The translations under genes and the position numbers were made by a program. Of a stretch of DNA of 64,000 nucleotides, positions 11,963 to 25,122 are shown one piece after another. Each line of letters starts with the position of its first letter. Position 1 is the stretch's first letter. The DNA lies in contig JAODTK010003221.1 of NCBI GenBank assembly GCA_026419785.1, forward strand, positions 310,001 through 374,000. Direction: 5' to 3'. The stretch is from Sclerodactyla briareus. Lineage: Eukaryota; Echinodermata; Holothuroidea; Dendrochirotida; Sclerodactylidae. Under the pieces are notes generated by a model. That model was not told where the DNA came from. It made no database searches and worked only from the letters and a program-made list of their open reading frames with translations.

Positions 11963-12258
11963 CTGTAAAAGCTTATACAATCTAAAAGGCAAAGGTCACA
12001 CATAAATGATAAGGTGTGATCAGCAATTTTTTTTGACCGAGGACAATAACACTGTTGAGTCTGTAAAAGCTTATACAATCTAAAAGGCAAAGGTCACACA
12101 TGAAAAATAAGGTGTGATCAGCAATTTTTTTTGTCCGAGGACAATAACACTGTTGAGTCTGTAAAAGCTTATACAATCTAAAAGGCAAAGGTCACACATA
12201 AATGATAAGTGTGATCAGCATTTTTTTTTGTCCAAGGACAATAAAACTGTTGAGTCTG
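11963..12258. repeat. 98-bp tandem repeat, three copies
   Basis: Three units start at 11963, 12061 and 12159, each beginning CTGTAAAAGCTTATACAATC and ending ACTGTTGAGT. Units differ by only a few bases, plus length changes at a poly-T run, so the array is young. Confidence 0.9.
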
Positions 12259-12596
12259 TGACTAACCAGGAAGTTGTTATGCTTAACATCAGATCATTTA
12301 GAGGACACAGCAATGAAGTTGGTAGGACAGTCTGAATTATCGCTACAGTGTGACCAAACATTAAAAAATAAAGTAGGGCACAAAGATGAAAAACAGTTAT
12401 TTCTAGGGATGCTTCCCTATTTTCTTGTTCTCTCTGCACGTGTATAAATAATCTGATAATTACTGGTACCATCTCTCACTGCTGTAGTACCTCCTACAGC
12501 AAGAAGAAACAATGAATCACATTCACTCAACTATAGAAATCATTTCTGATAAGTGTGAATCTGATTTGGTGACATGTATGCTCCAATCAGGAGAGG

Positions 12597-12890
12597 GATT
12601 GGCTCAGTCGGTAGAGCTCCAATGGAGTTTGAATCCCAGGGAAGCCCAAGGGTTTATCAATAGTGCTCAAGACAAGGTTCCCATGTCGCCGCTACTCACA
12701 TGTGGAAGACGGTAAAAAAAAAAAAAACCTCATGAATTGAACATTCGATCGACCTTTGGAGGCCATTGAACAGACGGTATGACTTCAGACGGTCGACAGA
12801 TATGGGCGGCTGCAGACTGAGTGAGTTGCAAAACTCAACTTGGGGTAAGAGGCCTTAAGATTGCAGTTCACACCATCTCGACGTAGGTCG
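12597..12890 (+). mobile_element. tRNA-derived SINE copy
   Basis: A clear A box at 12599-12617 (TTGGCTCAGTCGGTAGAGC) is followed by a B-box-like GTTTGAATCCC at about 12640. The head matches the other SINE copies in the window. An internal poly-A run sits at 12714-12727, followed by sequence that may be a second unit or the SINE body. The 3' limit is approximate. Confidence 0.6.
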
Positions 12891-13840
12891 GTAATGTTGA
12901 TTACTCTGTTCTAAGGACCAGTACATGTCCCTCTTGTCTCCCCCAGTGATATTTTATGCATTCAAACCTGTAAAAAAAAAAGTTCTTTGAAACACTGAAG
13001 CGAATTTAATAACAGAACATCTTTAGAACCAGTTGCGTCTTTGTAGAACATAAAATAAAATGAAAGCCGAATCTAAAGTATACATACTATTCTTTGAGGT
13101 GAGAATATTCATTCCAATGAATCACTAATCTATATTGCAATTGGAATTCTCCTCGATTCATTCCGGACACCAGGAAACAAATAAAACGGTGAAAACTACC
13201 TTGCAACGTTAGACATGCATGTCTACAAATGCTGGCACATAACAAAACTAATAATGCAGCTCATTTCTAAAAAAAAATCCAACTCATCTAATATTAAGAA
13301 TAAAAATCTTTTCATGTTCATTCCTAGCAACCAAAAGAACAAATTCAAAATGTTTTCTCCACCAACAACAAAACTTATAGTCATAAAACTTCTGACGTGT
13401 GTGGCAAGAAATTGTCAGTATAACAAAATTAAATTCTTTGTGGCCCCTTTCCAATGAGAATACACCCCAGAGTGCAATATCAAGAAGGAAAATTATTTCA
13501 TAGAGAAAAATGGTCAATTTGAAACTTTATGTCACATAATTAATCCTGTCAGAGCGCACATAAATATTACTGGTATCTAGTATTGCATATGCTGGCGTAA
13601 TGAGGTGCCGGTATTCATCAAGAAGATGACCATCATTCCCTATCAGTAAATGCAAATTGTACTGATAATCAAGTAAAGTAAACATTGTTATGGAAAATGA
13701 ACATGGACAGATAAGTCAAAGCATTGGTTGTAAGTTATGTGCATGTCTCCTGCAAACAAGATCAGTTACTGATGAAGAAATCACAACGAATAAAGCATTC
13801 GGCTTTAAGCACGACTATCAGTGCTGGAGTCGAGTCCTCT
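12891..13840. other. AT-rich non-coding stretch
   Basis: No gene or repeat recognised. Open frames at 13.2-13.5 kb run on both strands through AT-rich, low-complexity sequence and have no domain. Confidence 0.4.
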
Positions 13841-13937
13841 CAATCCGAGTCCGAGTCACCAGTGTCGAGTCCGAGGTCACGGCTTCAGAGTCCGAGTCCG
13901 AGTACGAGTCACAGTGTCCGAGTCCAAGTCCTTGAGT
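13841..13937. repeat. GAGTCC-type hexamer cluster (1 of 4)
   Basis: At least ten copies or near copies of GAGTCC / GAGTCR occur in about 95 bp, often as back-to-back hexamers (GAGTCCGAGTCC). The same hexamer appears on one or other strand at 22.93-23.07, 42.13-42.24 and 42.87-42.93 kb. The frame is open here because the period is a multiple of three, so a coding reading is not evidence of a gene. Confidence 0.7.
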
Positions 13938-14112
13938 CCTTATGGCAAATTTGCTCTGTACTATTTTACAAATTTAAGGGCAAAAACTTAACAACCGCTG
14001 TATTTTTTGCTATATACCGGGCAATGTTTAGAGCAGCGGCTACTGATCTACAATATACTGACATAACGAGAACTTTAAATATAAAGCAGTACTGGCTGGT
14101 CATACTCTCATG

Positions 14113-14861
14113 CATGGGCGTCGCCAGGTGGGAACGTGGAGACATCCCCCCCCCCCCAACTTCTTACTATGCTCCCATTGACTTTAACATGTTCACCCAG
14201 TAATTTTTTTTTTAATGTGGCCATATCCCCCCCCCCCCCCACACTTTCGAGAGGTGGTGCCGTGACGCTCCTGACCCCATGACAAGTGCCGATATCATAG
14301 GCCAATGATTTACTCTGTTCGCTGAGATTGTACAGGGCAATATACTATACTTAATATGAGTCCGGGGGGGGGGGGGGGGGGGGGGGGGTTGTCTTGTATG
14401 CCAGACTCCCTGGAGCGTCAGGCATATTCCATCTGAAATAGGACCATATTTTTTGAAATTAAATTTGTAAATATCGATTGGCCCCTGCCTAGCATTGAAG
14501 GAAAGCCTAGAAATGAAATTGCTGCCTCTTCCAAACATTTCAATCTACTTTTCCTTTTTATCCGTTTTTATTGGAGCTTTCTTCATCATTGACCGCTTGC
14601 TCCCCTCCCTGTGAATCACTCTTTAATTCACATAACCTTATCTATTGACTACCTCACTATTTGTTATACATGGCATGCACATGAATAAATGAGCGGTCGC
14701 ATATCGATCAAGAGATATCAAAGTGTTACTGCAAAGTTCGTGGGGGCAAAAGCATGGCACCCAATGAATTTACAGAGAATTACCCGCCTGGCCCGGTACT
14801 GCGCCATGATCTATTCACCTTGATTACCGTGTAGGCAGAAAAGTAGAATGCCCATTGGTCG
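14113..14861. other. Homopolymer-rich spacer
   Basis: Contains poly-C runs (about 14147-14158 and 14228-14240) and an exceptional run of about two dozen G near 14366-14389. A CATGGGCGTCGCCAGG sequence at 14113 resembles a DNA transposon end, and CCCCATG near 14275 could be its partner, but the match is poor. No gene. Confidence 0.35.
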
Positions 14862-15130
14862 TGTCGGCGGTTCGGAAAATTAGCCGCCCTACACAAATTT
14901 CTTTTATTCAGCTGTCCCCCCTTTAACCATCCAACCTCACAGGCTTCACCGTATTTTACCAGTTCTCCCCCTCTCGAAAGTGGCAGGAGTCTGTCGTCTA
15001 TGACCGTCACACAGTGACCAGCTCCTTGTGTGCCCTGGTCACACACCCTACTGCTATTACACTGGGAATGATTAATTATTTCTAGGAAGTTCTCCTCTAC
15101 TCCACCCAACGGGAGTAGGCCGAGGCTACA
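14862..15130 (+). repeat. Left LTR of the Gypsy fossil
   Basis: Begins TGTCGGCGG and ends GGCTACA (TG...CA). Aligns along its length with the right LTR through segments such as CAGCTGTCC, CCTTTAACCATCCAAC, CAGGAGTCTGTC and ACTCCACCCA. Confidence 0.8.
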
Positions 15131-16381
15131 TTTGCGACCCTGCCAGGACCTGTGGTCGGAGAGGGTAGAAGCCTCCGAGATGTCCACAGGTAAACCAATG
15201 GAGCCCTAGAGTGAATCTGTAAGTAGCAGCCGCCGCAACCATCCACACTATAAAGGCCCCACATCTGCATAGAGGTAGGTGTGGTAAACTTAAGCACCCG
15301 ATATGGCCCAAGATTTGGAAGAAGGAGAGGGGAGGTGATGTCTTTACTCCACAACCTTTCCCTCACACAATTGACCGAGGTATGCATCGACATTGGTGGG
15401 AAGGCACGACAGGAAGACACTGTGGAGCGCTATCAAAGCTCATCGTGCAGGTTTTGTCAGTGTGGAAGAGAAGATCGTGCCTCCCTCCGAGGCGGCTAAA
15501 GACTGCGTCACACAATATGGAAGCCGCACAGACCCGGTATCCACCACCCAAACACCTCACGGTAACCACAACTGCTGTTACTACTACACCTGCCCCCGCA
15601 ACCTCTGTACCCCATCGACCACTGCTTCATCAACACCCGCAACCACTCCCTTATTATGTGTCTTCCTTGCTTGGCCGGCTATCATTAAAGAAGGATTTCA
15701 ACTCCCATGGGCAGATTGGGGAACAGGTCAAAAGGACCGGCTAACGTTGGCGAGCCTGGCCACCCAGATTGAACAGGGACTGAAGAAGGGGTACAAAGAA
15801 ATGAGTGTTCAGGAGTGATCAAAGCCATATCTTATTGGCTGCCCCTGCGCATACTTAGAAGGCAGACCGGACATTTCACTCCCACAACTACGTCGGGTTC
15901 TAAGGGCCCATTTCAAAGAATTAGGAAGCCATCGAGCTATACAGTACTCACCACTGTCAGTACAGTCATCAAGAGTCTAGCCAAGACTCCTAATCCCGGT
16001 GATGAAGCCTCCGCCAATGAAGGTGCTGTTCGCCTCCCAGGAGGACAACGCCGCTTTAACAGTATTATGCTAACCTCGTGCGTGACACCTTCTTCCAGAC
16101 CTTGGTGACTGGGCTAGAGGAGCCGGTACGCACCCAGATGCAAAAGCACCTACAGAGGATACCACCACCACGGATGAGATCCTCCTGGAAAAATTGAATG
16201 CGGCCATGTGTGGACGTGGCTGAGAGGAGACTACCGAACGGACGGTGACAATTTGAAACATGGCCGCAGGGGAAATCCTGTCTCGGATGTCGCATACCAA
16301 CCACACCAAAGAGGGACCAGAAGACTTGTACTCCCACCATGGAAGCAAGAGCTGGATTCATTTTTTTTTTTTTTTTTTTTT

Positions 16382-16430
<49 letters not shown>

Positions 16431-19400
16431 GCTAAGAGGGAGATGAGGGAGCTCAAGGGACTCCTCCAATGGGTGCCTCACCACAGACCGCGACCCCGAC
16501 GCCCGGATAGTGAGTGTGGGTGGCAGCCTGTCGCCAACAAAGACTTGGACGCCAATGCAGCCATTGCTTCAAGTGGCGGTGGTGAATGACACGCATGCCA
16601 GGGGCTGCACAACCCAGCCGAACCAGACGGGAAACGGGGAAATTGTTATCCCAACCGGGGGGTGGAGTAACGCGACAGAAGCAGAAAAGAGACCCCCGTC
16701 AATGTGAATCCGTCGCAAGAGTCAACCATCACCTGACACCGCCGAACAAAAAGAGGTTAACCCGTGTAGGATCATCGTTGCCTCCTAGCCTGCCAGTGAT
16801 GGCCAGCAATGAGGGTGCTGTGTAACACAGGTCGAAGTGTCCATATGTGTCAAAGCCTGTGTCGAAGGACTCTGACCCACACTCAGCTGCGGAGCCTCGA
16901 AGATGCTGCTAGAGACCAAGCTGACCCTGAAGATGGCCAATGGTACCCCCCTACCATTCATAGGTGGATGAAGGCCTCGGTAGAAGTAGTCCCTTGACCA
17001 GAGCCTCGGGTCCCTTTCCGGTATCACCAACGTCAAGCTCAGTGAACCCATCTTAGGTCAACTGATAGAAGAACCGGGTGTCACCACTAATCTGGACAAA
17101 GCCACCACGATGGATACAGCTTTGGCAGTAGTGTTCAACTGAATGCGCGGGAAGCACCTTGTAATCGAAGCCATCCAGTCAATGGAGAGTTGTGTCACGG
17201 TGGGGGGGGGTGTAAAAGTACAGGCCGTACAGAGACCTTTATATCCCAGCGGGGAAATGTATTGGGAGGATGTCCGGGTCCATCCGTTTCAACAGCAGAC
17301 AAGATGATGGTACTTTTTGAACCCGATGTCTTCAGAGATGGACAGAGGCCTAGTGTGAACTTCCGTGATCCATATCCAAAGGCCCCTCCTGTCAGGTAGT
17401 GATACCGGTCACCAATGACACCGACAAAGATGTCTCCGCCGCGCAACACACAAAACTGGGACACTTGGAGTTGGTACCAGCTGTCTCACCACCCGACCCA
17501 TTGACCAGACGAGATTGATAAGGATCCAGGAAGTTGGTAGTGCCCCGGTGCTGCAGAGCATGAAATGGGATCGTCCAGTCGATCTGCTTATGTTGAACCA
17601 AACCAGCAAGATTGCCGGGAGTTTATTACGTACCCACTGTAATTCCTTTGCCAAAGATGAAGAAGACATTGGGTGCATCAAGGGGCTGGAGATGACCATT
17701 CGGTTGAAGTGACACCACCCCAGTCCAGAAGTTTACACCATTCCCGTTCCCTTTACATAGAGGTAAAAGACTATCTCCGTGATATGGTCAACAGGGGATG
17801 GATTACTTCAAGTCCGAGTCCCCCTACTCATCGCCAGTGTTTGCGTGAGGAAGAAAGATGGGACCTCCGCCCTGCTGTGACTTACGGGATCTGAACACAG
17901 CGGACCATCCCCGACCGACAGCCCCTACCAAAGATCCAAGATGTCTTAGATGGCTTGGGGTGAAACTGCTGGTTTTCTACTCTAGACCAAGGGACAGCCT
18001 ACCACCAGGATTCCTGCCATCGAGAGCCGACACCTGACTGCCTTCGTGACGCCTTGGGGTCTCAATGAGTGGTCCGAATTCCATTTGGCCTGACCAATGC
18101 TCCGGCAGTATACCAGCGTCACATGGAAAAGGTACTAGAAGACTTCCAAGAACACGAAATTGCGAGGTCTATCTAGAGCTATCCTGCTCTACCGCAAAAC
18201 CTTCAAAGACTCATCTAGAACATCTTGGAAGGTCCTAGAGATGGCTGGGACGACATGGCATCGCTGAAAGCATCCAAGTGCGAGCTCTTCCAGACAGAAG
18301 TGAGGTTCTCTTGGGAAAATCGTCTCAGAAGATGGGTAGCCGAGCGGATCCTAAGACACAGAGGCCCGTTTGTGCTGAAGAGAAGGGACCAAAGAACGGT
18401 CTGGTGACCTCAGAAGCTACTGGGGATGACCGGTTACTATCAGGCGGTACCTGAGGGACTATTCAAAACGGGCAGCCCCACTCTTGCTCATTGACTGGAC
18501 CAAATGTAACCTCAACCACCACGAAGAGCCAAAGGCAAACAGGGAAGAAAACGGCCTCCGTTCAAGTCCCCTCACGAACTCCCATTGAATGGAAGGAAAA
18601 ACACCGCCATCCTTAACTCCTTCATCGAGACTGTCTTCACACAGGCAGTATGTGCATACCCCGATTTCGCCAACCTTTGTTCTCCATACGCGCAAAAATG
18701 TCCCACAAGATGGTCTATGTGGCGGTTTTTATACAGGGCAGGATGGAAATACTGAGGGTCATTGGCTATGGTTCCAGGACCTTGAATTCAGCGGAAAAGA
18801 ATTACTACCTACACTCAGGGAATTGGAGTCTGGCATTAAAGTGGGCCATCACCGACCAGTTCCGGGACGACCTGTTTTTCACCCCACTTCATGTGTACAC
18901 AACAACAACCCCCTGCCTACATCCTGACTACGGCCAAACGGATGCCACAGACATCGATAGGGTTGGGCGGATTTCTGGTCGATTTCCATTTTGGACATCA
19001 ATATAAGGCAGGAAGGAATACGCTGATGCTGACACCCTATCCCGCTTGCCCGGGACATGACACATCAAGAAGACAGAATGGGAAGAAGTAACCTCAACTG
19101 GCCTTGCACCGCCGTTTGTAGAATGATTCTGGGCAGCCAACCTGAAGATGCACTCCTGGATCATGTCCGTTGGCACCAGCTCAAAGATATGAGCCAATGG
19201 CTGAGGATGGGGATACAGCAAAGCAGGTCACAGACGTCGGGAACACCAAAAGATGCAGTCCTGAGGAGGGGCACAACATCAAGCGACTTGGTTCGTGCCT
19301 AGCCGAAGAGAGCGAGTTGGCGAAACTCCGCAAGTTTCAGCATGGATAGGGAGTGGGGCCATCTCATTCTGGATAGGGAGGGCATACTACGACGACAAAC

Positions 19401-21781
19401 AAAGTCGAGGGACCAACTGTCACTGGCCGCGAACACCTGAAGCCGAAGGGTCTCCAAAACTCCACCAAGACCTGAGGACACCTTGGGGCTCCAGGTAGTG
19501 AACCTTGCCGCGTACCGGTTCTACTGGCTCATAGGAAGATACATCGAGCACTACGTAACGAAGGTGTCCCATGTCTGAAGCAGCGGAGGCCAACAAACCC
19601 CCAAGGGCACCTCTGGTCCAATTTGTCACCATCTGAACTCGTTTGAGCTGGTCAGTATTGATTTTCTCCACTGGCAAGAAGGCAGGGCGGATTCGGAGTA
19701 TATTCTTATCATGCTCTGACCATTTCAACCCGGTTCGTGCAAACGCACGCTACCCAGGACCAAGTCGGCAAAGACGTCGTGGCCCGTCCCAAACTGTTCG
19801 AGACTCGCTGAAAGTTTTGTTCGCCTAGACGAATTCTTCAGCGACCAGGGAGATTTTGAAAACAGGCTGTTCCGGGAGATCCAGGCATACTGTGGTATCC
19901 AGAAGTCACGCACCACACCGTATCACCCCCAGTGTAATGGCCAGGTTGAGAGATTCAACCGCACTCTCCTGTCAATGCTAGAACCCTTCCAGAAGACCAG
20001 AAGAATGACTGGCAGAAACACCGGAGTAGAATAATCCATGCATATAACTGTTCCCAACACGAAGCCACTGGATATTCACCATTTTACCTGATGTTCGGGA
20101 GATCACCATGCCCCGCATAGATGTTGCATTCAACCTGAATCCCGCAAGGGAGGGCAAGACACCGACTGAGTATGGCAACGAAATGGAGAGACCAAAGCAA
20201 GAGGCCTACGACCTGGTGCGCCAGAAAACAAAAAGGGGGCATCATATAATCAGGCAATTCGACCGGAAAGTCCACCATCACCACTGGTGACGGGAACCAC
20301 ATCCCGGAAGAATTGTGTCCGCCAACCAGGGCCTGGGAAGTTTCACTCCTATTTTGAGGACAAGGTGTACACGGGTGACGAGACAGCCAAATGACCGACT
20401 ACCCGTATACAGGATCACACCATAGAGGACGGCAAAGGCAGAACCAGAGTACTCCATCCGAAATCTGCTAATGCCATGTGGTCACCTTGAAGAAACACCC
20501 TCTGAGGAAGTTCACACTATCACCGGAAGATTCTCAAAAACCAACCAATCACGCCAACCCCTCTCACAACCCATCGTGCTGCCTACAAGAGGAAGAAACC
20601 CCAGTGGGTGAAAACATGACGATGACTCGGATTCAGAGATGGAAGACATCCTATAGAATTATGCCAAGTAATATTTTCATCAACACCTAGGTGACGGATG
20701 AAGTGAGTCCCGGCTGATGACATATCTCATGCTCGAAAGTAGGAAAGGAAAACTGCCCCTGCGCTCGATAGAGAAATGTAGCCCAGACGATAAGAGGATC
20801 TGCCTGATAATCACCAGCCCTGGAGGATGTCACATCCCAATTCGTCAATACTCACCTGAGACAACCCGAGGGGAGAGGCGATACCCCATCTGAGACAACC
20901 TCAACGAAGTGACGGAAGTACTGTCAGCCGAGTCAACGACGTAAGGAGCCAGTCAGATTTGGGTATCGAGTTGCCAGGTCACCCAGATGCCTCATGCATG
21001 CCCTATCAAGTAGACGAGACCAATAGCCCAGGCCACTGCGAGAGATTTCTACCATGGCTGGCGAAAGAAGTACCAGCTATCTTCAACCAGAGCCAGCGAA
21101 GAGCCGACCTATCCCGTTTCCCGAATGCCCTCATCTCCTGGGTTATTGATGAATGGGGCAACCCGCCAAACTGGAAGTACGACGCCCACCATAACGCAGA
21201 CGATGCAGGCTGCTAATGGGCTACCCCCCGTCAGAGACGGCTATCCAAGGCTTCAACCCAGTACAGGGAGTGACATCCCTCCAGACACACCTCGAGGAGC
21301 CAAACAGATACCTCCAGCTATGTAACCAACCGGGAATGCCTCTGCGCATGATTCGACAGGGAGCTCAAGGATTCCTATGATGGGACAGACGCGCCAGTCC
21401 TCTGATTACTCCAGACGCCCGGGGTTTAACGCCACCACCTACCGATATCCCCGGGAGTATCTCTGCACCGGGAACTAGACTTTGGAGACCGCCACCATGG
21501 GCCTTCCAGCCTCTAACCAGAGCCTACAGAGGATACAGGCAGATTCCTACCCGATCCAACATAGATTGTTGGACAATATGGACACGTTCACCCTGTATGT
21601 AGCCCCGGTGGGACCTGAAGGTCAACAAGTTAGGTACAACCCGCAGCTCCAGGTCGTCAAGCGATGTGTCTGGCCAATGTTTACCCCAGGTGGCATTGAC
21701 CCATTGCACCAGCCTGAGTAGAGGAGGCAGAGGCAGAAAGGTCATTGTCCTGCAGCAACGACAAAGAGAGGAAGCTGCCTC

Positions 21782-21816
<35 letters not shown>

Positions 21817-22120
21817 AGGCAAAATAAGGTGTGAATATTTGACGTGTATAAGGAGAATTATTCCCAATTGTTTGCATAAAGATAATGTCTTTAGGGAATG
21901 TCCTTTCGTATCAACGAATTCAATGAGTTCATGTGGTATACAATGGCCGCTCTAGTATCCGAAATTTAGATATTGTCTCCCGAACTGTTTACATTACCTA
22001 ATTGAAACGGTGGTGTCTCATTGAATAACTTTCATTATTACTCTGCAGATAGGCCTTACCCTGCTGAATGATACCAAGGGGTGGGCGAGTTGAAGGACAA
22101 CTTTTATTTAGAGGGAGGTT

Positions 22121-22413
22121 TGTAGCGGTCGAAAAAAAAAAAAAAATAAAAAAGAAATTAGCCAACCCCTACAAATTTCTTCTATTCAGCTGTCCTCCCC
22201 TTTAACCATCCAACTCACAGCTTCAAGTATTTTAATCCAGTTCTTACCCCCTCTTGAAAAGTGCAGGAGTCTGTCTATGACCTTGCACACAGTGACCAGC
22301 GCCTTGTGTGCCTGGTCACCCACACTACTGCTATTTACACTGTGACAGATTAATTTTTACTAAGGAAGTTCTCTCTACTCCACCCACAGACGGGAGTAGG
22401 CCGGAGGGCTACA
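22121..22413 (+). repeat. Right LTR of the Gypsy fossil
   Basis: Begins TGTAGCGGTCG just after a purine-rich tract and ends GGGCTACA. It is slightly longer than the left LTR, partly from an internal A-rich run (22132-22154). Many small differences from the left copy indicate considerable age. Confidence 0.8.
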
Positions 22414-22927
22414 TCCGTTTACGATAACAGAATATGAGAAGCGCATGGTTAGAAAGTATCCTAACATTTACAATGGCACAAGTTGAGGTGAGAGCTATTG
22501 CTATAAATCTTCCCTACAACAGTATTTTCAAGGTTGTGTTTTAACGTTCGTGGTTATGTATCATTTAAACACAATTAATGCTTTAAAGTTTTTCGGATAT
22601 AAGGTATCACATTCATGTGATTCGTTAAAAAAATGATGGATATATTTGTCCATGCTGATTTATAATGCAACAGTTTCTTCTACTAGCAAGCTTTTCGGCA
22701 CAAAGTATAGATTTTCGTTGAGATGGATCTGTATCTAATAATTGATAAGTGTCCGTGTAAAACATGCCAGCGTGTGAGAATGATTGTAATTTCCCACCGG
22801 ATTAGACATTCGGGACGTCGAAGTACGTGGGAACAGTTTGGGCTACTTTTTGCGAGCGTCGTGCGCGTATTATTTGATTGTCTTGTACGATCGTAAAATC
22901 AAGTTCTGTATTTGTAAAAAAAAAAAT

Positions 22928-23066
22928 AGAGGACTCGGGCCAGGACTCAGACCGACAGGGTCCCGAGTCATTTGGGTCGAGTCCGAGTCATTGAACTCCG
23001 AGGTCCGAGTCCAACGAAAAAAAAGGACTCGAGACCGGTTCAGGACCGAGACGACTCGAGTCCTCA
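22928..23066. repeat. GAGTCC-type hexamer cluster (2 of 4)
   Basis: Repeated GGACTCG / GAGTCCGAGTC motifs occur on both orientations over about 140 bp, including TCGAGTCCGAGTCATT and GGTCCGAGTCCAACG. It appears to be the same hexamer family as at 13.84 kb, here more diverged and partly inverted. Confidence 0.6.
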
Positions 23067-23219
23067 GCATGCTGACTATATTTATTGTATATCATGGTGT
23101 TACCATCATCAAAAAATTCTTGAGTCTAATATAACTGGTTAAGATAAGATAAGGATTCGGGTTTATAGTCTTCTATGAAGGCAAAGCCTCTTCACACGAC
23201 TAGCGACTTATCCATGGTT

Positions 23220-23485
23220 CATTGGTAAACTGATGCAGACCCTTGCTGCACACCCGGAGGGCATGTTCGCTCACAACCTACTACACCCCTGGCAGCCAAC
23301 GCCGCGGCGCCTACTTCCGTTACTAGAGTACCCACTTTTACACGTGGGTTAGCGTGAGAATTCCAGGAGGACATGCTTGTCTAACAAGCACTGCGGAATA
23401 GCCCTCGGGCATTTCATGGGATCGAACTCACAATCTATTGATCCGAAGTCCGGAGCTCTACCGACTTGAGCTAATCCGGGGGGCC
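23220..23485 (-). mobile_element. tRNA-derived SINE copy (best-preserved head)
   Basis: On the minus strand the head reads GGATTAGCTCAAGTCGGTAG then AGCTCC (about 23482 downward), a clear A box. The B box is GAGTTCGATCCC (about 23428-23439). The body (ATTCCGCAGTGCTTGTTAGACA...) and a CCCACGTGTAAAAGTGGGTAC segment are shared with copies at 41.3-41.6 and 53.1-53.3 kb. Confidence 0.75.
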
Positions 23486-24969
23486 CCCTCCTAACAAGGT
23501 CGAGTTTAGGTAAATCCTGTTGTAACAATTTTCAGGCCAAAAACTCAAAGGCCAATCAATAGTCACTAATTCATTCATTTGAAGTATTTTTATAACACCA
23601 TGATCAATGGAAAGATATTCTAGGGCCCTTTACCAAACTAAATCTGAAACACCTTTATACCACAAATACAATCACCTGTCATGCAAAATATTTGTACCCT
23701 AAACATGCTTAAATTTTCACTTTGTATTGGCTTTGTATCACAAACGTTCCCACAATCATATCAGCTGAAATTCGGTCCAAGGTTGTGGCTGTTTTTATCA
23801 ATGTGATAAACAGGAAACAAGTGATGTCTGCATGTACCATTACGTTGTAAGAAAGCATACTCCAACTACTAATAGTTCCACGCACCCCAAATGGCTGTTA
23901 ACATCCGGTCTTTCACTGCAGACGGTCATTTTGAAATCGTAATGAACATTGATATGAAGGTCACCTAACCTTTGACATCACAGGTGCCATATTACCCTCA
24001 GAGCTAATGCCTAATGGTGGTAACACACTTTAGATTAGACAGACGCATACCAAGATGTCTGTCTTGGGGAGAGGGGGGTTTAGGTTGGAACCCAAGGGTA
24101 GTGCACCCTCATGAATGGCCTCACCCATACTATTGGCAAATAAGTACAATTCATGGGCCTAGGACACATGCTGCTGCGATATTTGCTAGACAGCAGCTGC
24201 AAAACCTCAGGAGCATAAAAAAAAATTTATTTGGTGAAAAATTATTGATCATTTTGATCATGGGGGAGGGGGCTCTGACCCCCCCCTCCCCCTGTGGGTA
24301 TGCCACTGGATTTTAGAATCCATCGGGCAACCAAATGCAGTGCATTCAAAGTGAAGTATGTCAAGGAGTGGATAGACACTGGTAAATTCTCGCCTTCTCT
24401 TCTCAAAGGCTCTTGAGCAAAATTCCTGCTCTCGAGACTGCTATCAAACAGACATGAATGTAAGTTCCAACTGCAGAACTTTCTACAGAGGAAATTTAGT
24501 GGGGGTTAAAGACTCTCTAGTGAATTGAAACAATTTTGAGTACACTTTAAAAGAGGACATTGTTCGTCTCACAAAAAAACTCGCTGTGAGTAAGGACAGT
24601 GCTGTTTGACTGTGGAGTTGAAAACTCGTATTAGGGGTTACAGCAGACTGCTTTTAAACTTACATAAATGGAAAAGCGTATTCATAAACACAATTCAAAA
24701 ATTTGAGTTTTCAAATTCATCTGGCTTTGTGTTATTTGAATTTGAAAGGCAAAAATCACATAGTCACGGTCGAATTGTAATGAGATGGGGTTTTTCGTCT
24801 TGACCTCAGGCAAACTAATTCACTAGTGCTACCAGATGGACAACAATGTCTCCTGGATTCAACATTTGGCCTGCATCAGCATACACACTACCTCCCAAGG
24901 CAAGCTGAGTCTGGCAGTAGCAGTAATGCCATATTCAGCAACGTACAAGACGTAGGTAGATCTCAGAGT

Positions 24970-25122
24970 TCACTCAAGAGTCAAAACCTCATCTTGTTTA
25001 TTCATCAAGTTCAGACAAGGCACATATCGGTTCCATCCGGATGTGCTGGTCTCATTGTAGGAGTTGGCCTTGTGCTTTGGTAGGAAAATAAAGTCACTGG
25101 GGACCGGCCCGCAGGCATCTCA
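24970..25122 (-). CDS. DUS3L: DUS3L last exon with stop and poly(A) signal
   Basis: The acceptor TTGCAAG|TGAG is at 25122, completing KI-S-EM across the junction. It encodes [18 protein letters not shown]. The literal frame runs on for 29 residues to TGA at 24970-24972. The family ends KANAYK, and the sequence TACAATGA (TGA at 25052-25054) suggests the real end is KANSYK* with one A missing. AATAAA on the minus strand (24997-25002) lies about 50 nt past that inferred stop, as expected for a 3' UTR. Confidence 0.85.

Larger units (their letters stand above)
14862..22413 (+). mobile_element. Ty3/Gypsy LTR retrotransposon, broken fossil
   Basis: Two direct terminal repeats bound a 7.5-kb element. 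Downstream of the left LTR is a primer-binding-site-like stretch (GCGACCCTGCCAGGAC, 15135-15150). A purine-rich tract precedes the right LTR (about 22108-22118). Recognisable parts in plus-strand order are a gag-like region (about 15.3-17 kb), a reverse transcriptase region (about 17.75-18.4 kb), an RNase H-like region (about 18.6-19.05 kb) and an integrase region (about 19.3-20.1 kb), whose end holds the Gypsy-type [16 protein letters not shown] signature. Long poly-T (about 16361-16429) and poly-A (about 21783-21813) runs lie inside. The element is broken, with on the order of tens of breaks, and the LTRs are visibly diverged, so it is not a fresh insertion. No convincing target duplication was seen. 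Confidence 0.85.
22414..24969. other. Non-coding flank between Gypsy fossil and DUS3L 3' end
   Basis: Holds a GAGTCC hexamer cluster (22.93-23.07 kb) and a SINE (23.22-23.49 kb). Near 24240-24315 there are G/C-rich runs ending GGGTATGCCACTGG, a sequence typical of DNA-transposon termini, but no partner end was found. No coding exon recognised. Confidence 0.4.

Noticed and set aside
13690-14203. Ser/Glu-rich open frames
   Set aside because: Produced by the GAGTCC hexamer repeat, not by a protein-coding gene.
16065-16589. Open frames with long poly-Lys or poly-Phe
   Set aside because: Created by a poly-T tract inside the Gypsy fossil.
23425-23485. Possible functional tRNA gene (minus)
   Set aside because: A and B boxes are present but no acceptor stem pairs, and the sequence continues into a body shared with other SINE copies.
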